A program made the translations under genes and the position numbers. This document shows positions 12,104 through 12,711 of a stretch of 12,711 bases of DNA, piece by piece. The stretch is from contig CAIRTT010000152.1 in the NCBI GenBank assembly GCA_903881535.1, positions 1 through 12,711 of the forward strand, in the 5' to 3' direction. Position 1 is the first letter of the stretch. Each line of letters starts with the position of its first letter. This stretch comes from an uncultured Armatimonadota bacterium (lineage in GTDB: Bacteria; Armatimonadota; Armatimonadia; Armatimonadales; Armatimonadaceae). The notes beneath the pieces were generated by a model. The model was not told where the DNA came from. It worked only from the letters and a program-made list of their open reading frames with translations, and did no database searches.

Positions 12104-12711
12104 CTAACCGCGAAGCGGAGCTGAATAGGACTTAAGAACACCTTCATCTGTCTGGCTGATGCCACCTGGGCCCGTTATCTTTACCTCGAGCTTTACCGGG
12201 TACCCAAGCTGCGGGGTCACGTAGTACTCAGTCTTTAATACGATGCCATCCGATTGCGTATCGGTCACCACTACGACAAAGGTCTCAAACTTGCCCGCCG
12301 GAACCGTGACAACCGACTCTTCATGCACATCCCAAGTCACATTGCTGGTTGTGTCATCCGCGTTCGTCTTTGTGTAGCTTCCACTCATCCCAACTGCATA
12401 TGTCCCAGGGAGGAACATAAATGGGGTCGCCTGCTCAAACAACGCATCTTCAGAATCCTTATTGGCTACTTCCAAGATATTCCCATTTGCATCGTAGCTA
12501 TACCAAGTGTCAGAAACCGATGAATCCGGCTCACCGTTGAAGGAAAGGTTTGTTGTCGCCGTCAACTTGACGAGGCCCGACTTCGACCCAAGGGTCACAT
12601 TGTCTGTCGCAACCAGGACTGCTGTACCGGAATACGAAAAGCCACCTGTTGGAAACTTACTCGACCCCTTAATGGCAAATGTAAATGTGTCTTCGGAAAT
12701 CATCCGGGACA
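12104..12711 (-). CDS. Unidentified beta-rich, probably exported protein, partial (N-terminus off window)
   Basis: The frame is open to the right edge, giving about 202 residues and a stop at 12104. ATG 12703 is an in-frame Met but has no ribosome-binding site within the eight bases available, and the sequence from it looks like the interior of a beta-sheet protein, so the gene probably begins outside. The composition is rich in Thr, Ser, Val and Gly with no membrane segment. A C-terminal block reading TVPAGKFETFVVVV, then TEYYVTPQLGYPVKLEV, resembles the PAG-F and late Tyr/Gly-Pro-Val segments of DUF3108-like and other cell-envelope beta proteins; this is a loose likeness only. No enzyme motif is visible. 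It is followed by a good intrinsic terminator. Confidence 0.7.
   Translation of the reverse strand, partial: SRMISEDTFTFAIKGSSKFPTGGFSYSGTAVLVATDNVTLGSKSGLVKLTATTNLSFNGEPDSSVSDTWYSYDANGNILEVANKDSEDALFEQATPFMFLPGTYAVGMSGSYTKTNADDTTSNVTWDVHEESVVTVPAGKFETFVVVVTDTQSDGIVLKTEYYVTPQLGYPVKLEVKITGPGGISQTDEGVLKSYSAPLRG

Noticed and set aside
11638..12165. A 175-residue minus-strand open frame antisense to paralogue 2
   Set aside because: It covers the zinc-ribbon gene and the terminator, its Arg/Leu/Ser-rich sequence matches no family, and the plus-strand frame has clear conserved motifs.

Overview
The window comes from a chemoheterotrophic bacterium with coding DNA of roughly 57-60% GC and tight gene packing. 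Phylum cannot be fixed from this piece. A PhoPQ-related (PqaA-type) secreted protein, a PF12831-type FAD oxidoreductase, a cytoplasmic type I pullulanase and several starts without Shine-Dalgarno sites would suit Armatimonadota or a similar soil or freshwater lineage; this is a low-confidence guess.

Layout. 1-632 (-) is the N-terminal part of a Tat-exported PqaA-family protein running off the left edge. Divergent from it, 789-2294 (+) is glycerol kinase (glpK), coupled by a 4-base overlap to a FAD-dependent oxidoreductase (2291-3853, +). Convergent and abutting it is a small HExxH zinc-metallopeptidase-like protein (3854-4423, -). A 192-bp divergent spacer leads to a type I pullulanase (4616-7144, +), which abuts a convergent dicarboxylate/amino-acid:cation symporter (7145-8479, -). 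Upstream of the symporter on the same strand are rsmG (8566-9324, -) and, overlapping it by 4 bases, a thiamine pyrophosphokinase fused to a GNAT acetyltransferase (9321-10421, -).

From 10422 to 12036 the character changes. Two paralogous small zinc-ribbon/helix-turn-helix proteins resembling the InsA half of IS1 (10685-11059 and 11713-12036, both +) flank a 653-bp non-coding stretch of about 42% GC. That stretch holds several hairpins, four copies of TGTGCAT and one perfect DnaA box next to TAA repeats. It is the most unusual part of the window. At the right edge, 12104-12711 (-) is the C-terminal part of an unidentified, probably exported beta-rich protein, followed by a clear intrinsic terminator.

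Functional links. glpK, the pullulanase and the symporter point to use of glycerol, stored or imported alpha-glucans and organic or amino acids. rsmG and the thiamine kinase are housekeeping. The most notable points are the thiamine pyrophosphokinase-GNAT fusion, the two orphan InsA-like genes around an origin-like AT-rich spacer, the repeated pattern of a -10-like hexamer 6-8 bases before a start codon (possible leaderless mRNAs), and a strict rule that Asp is GAT whenever the next codon begins with G.
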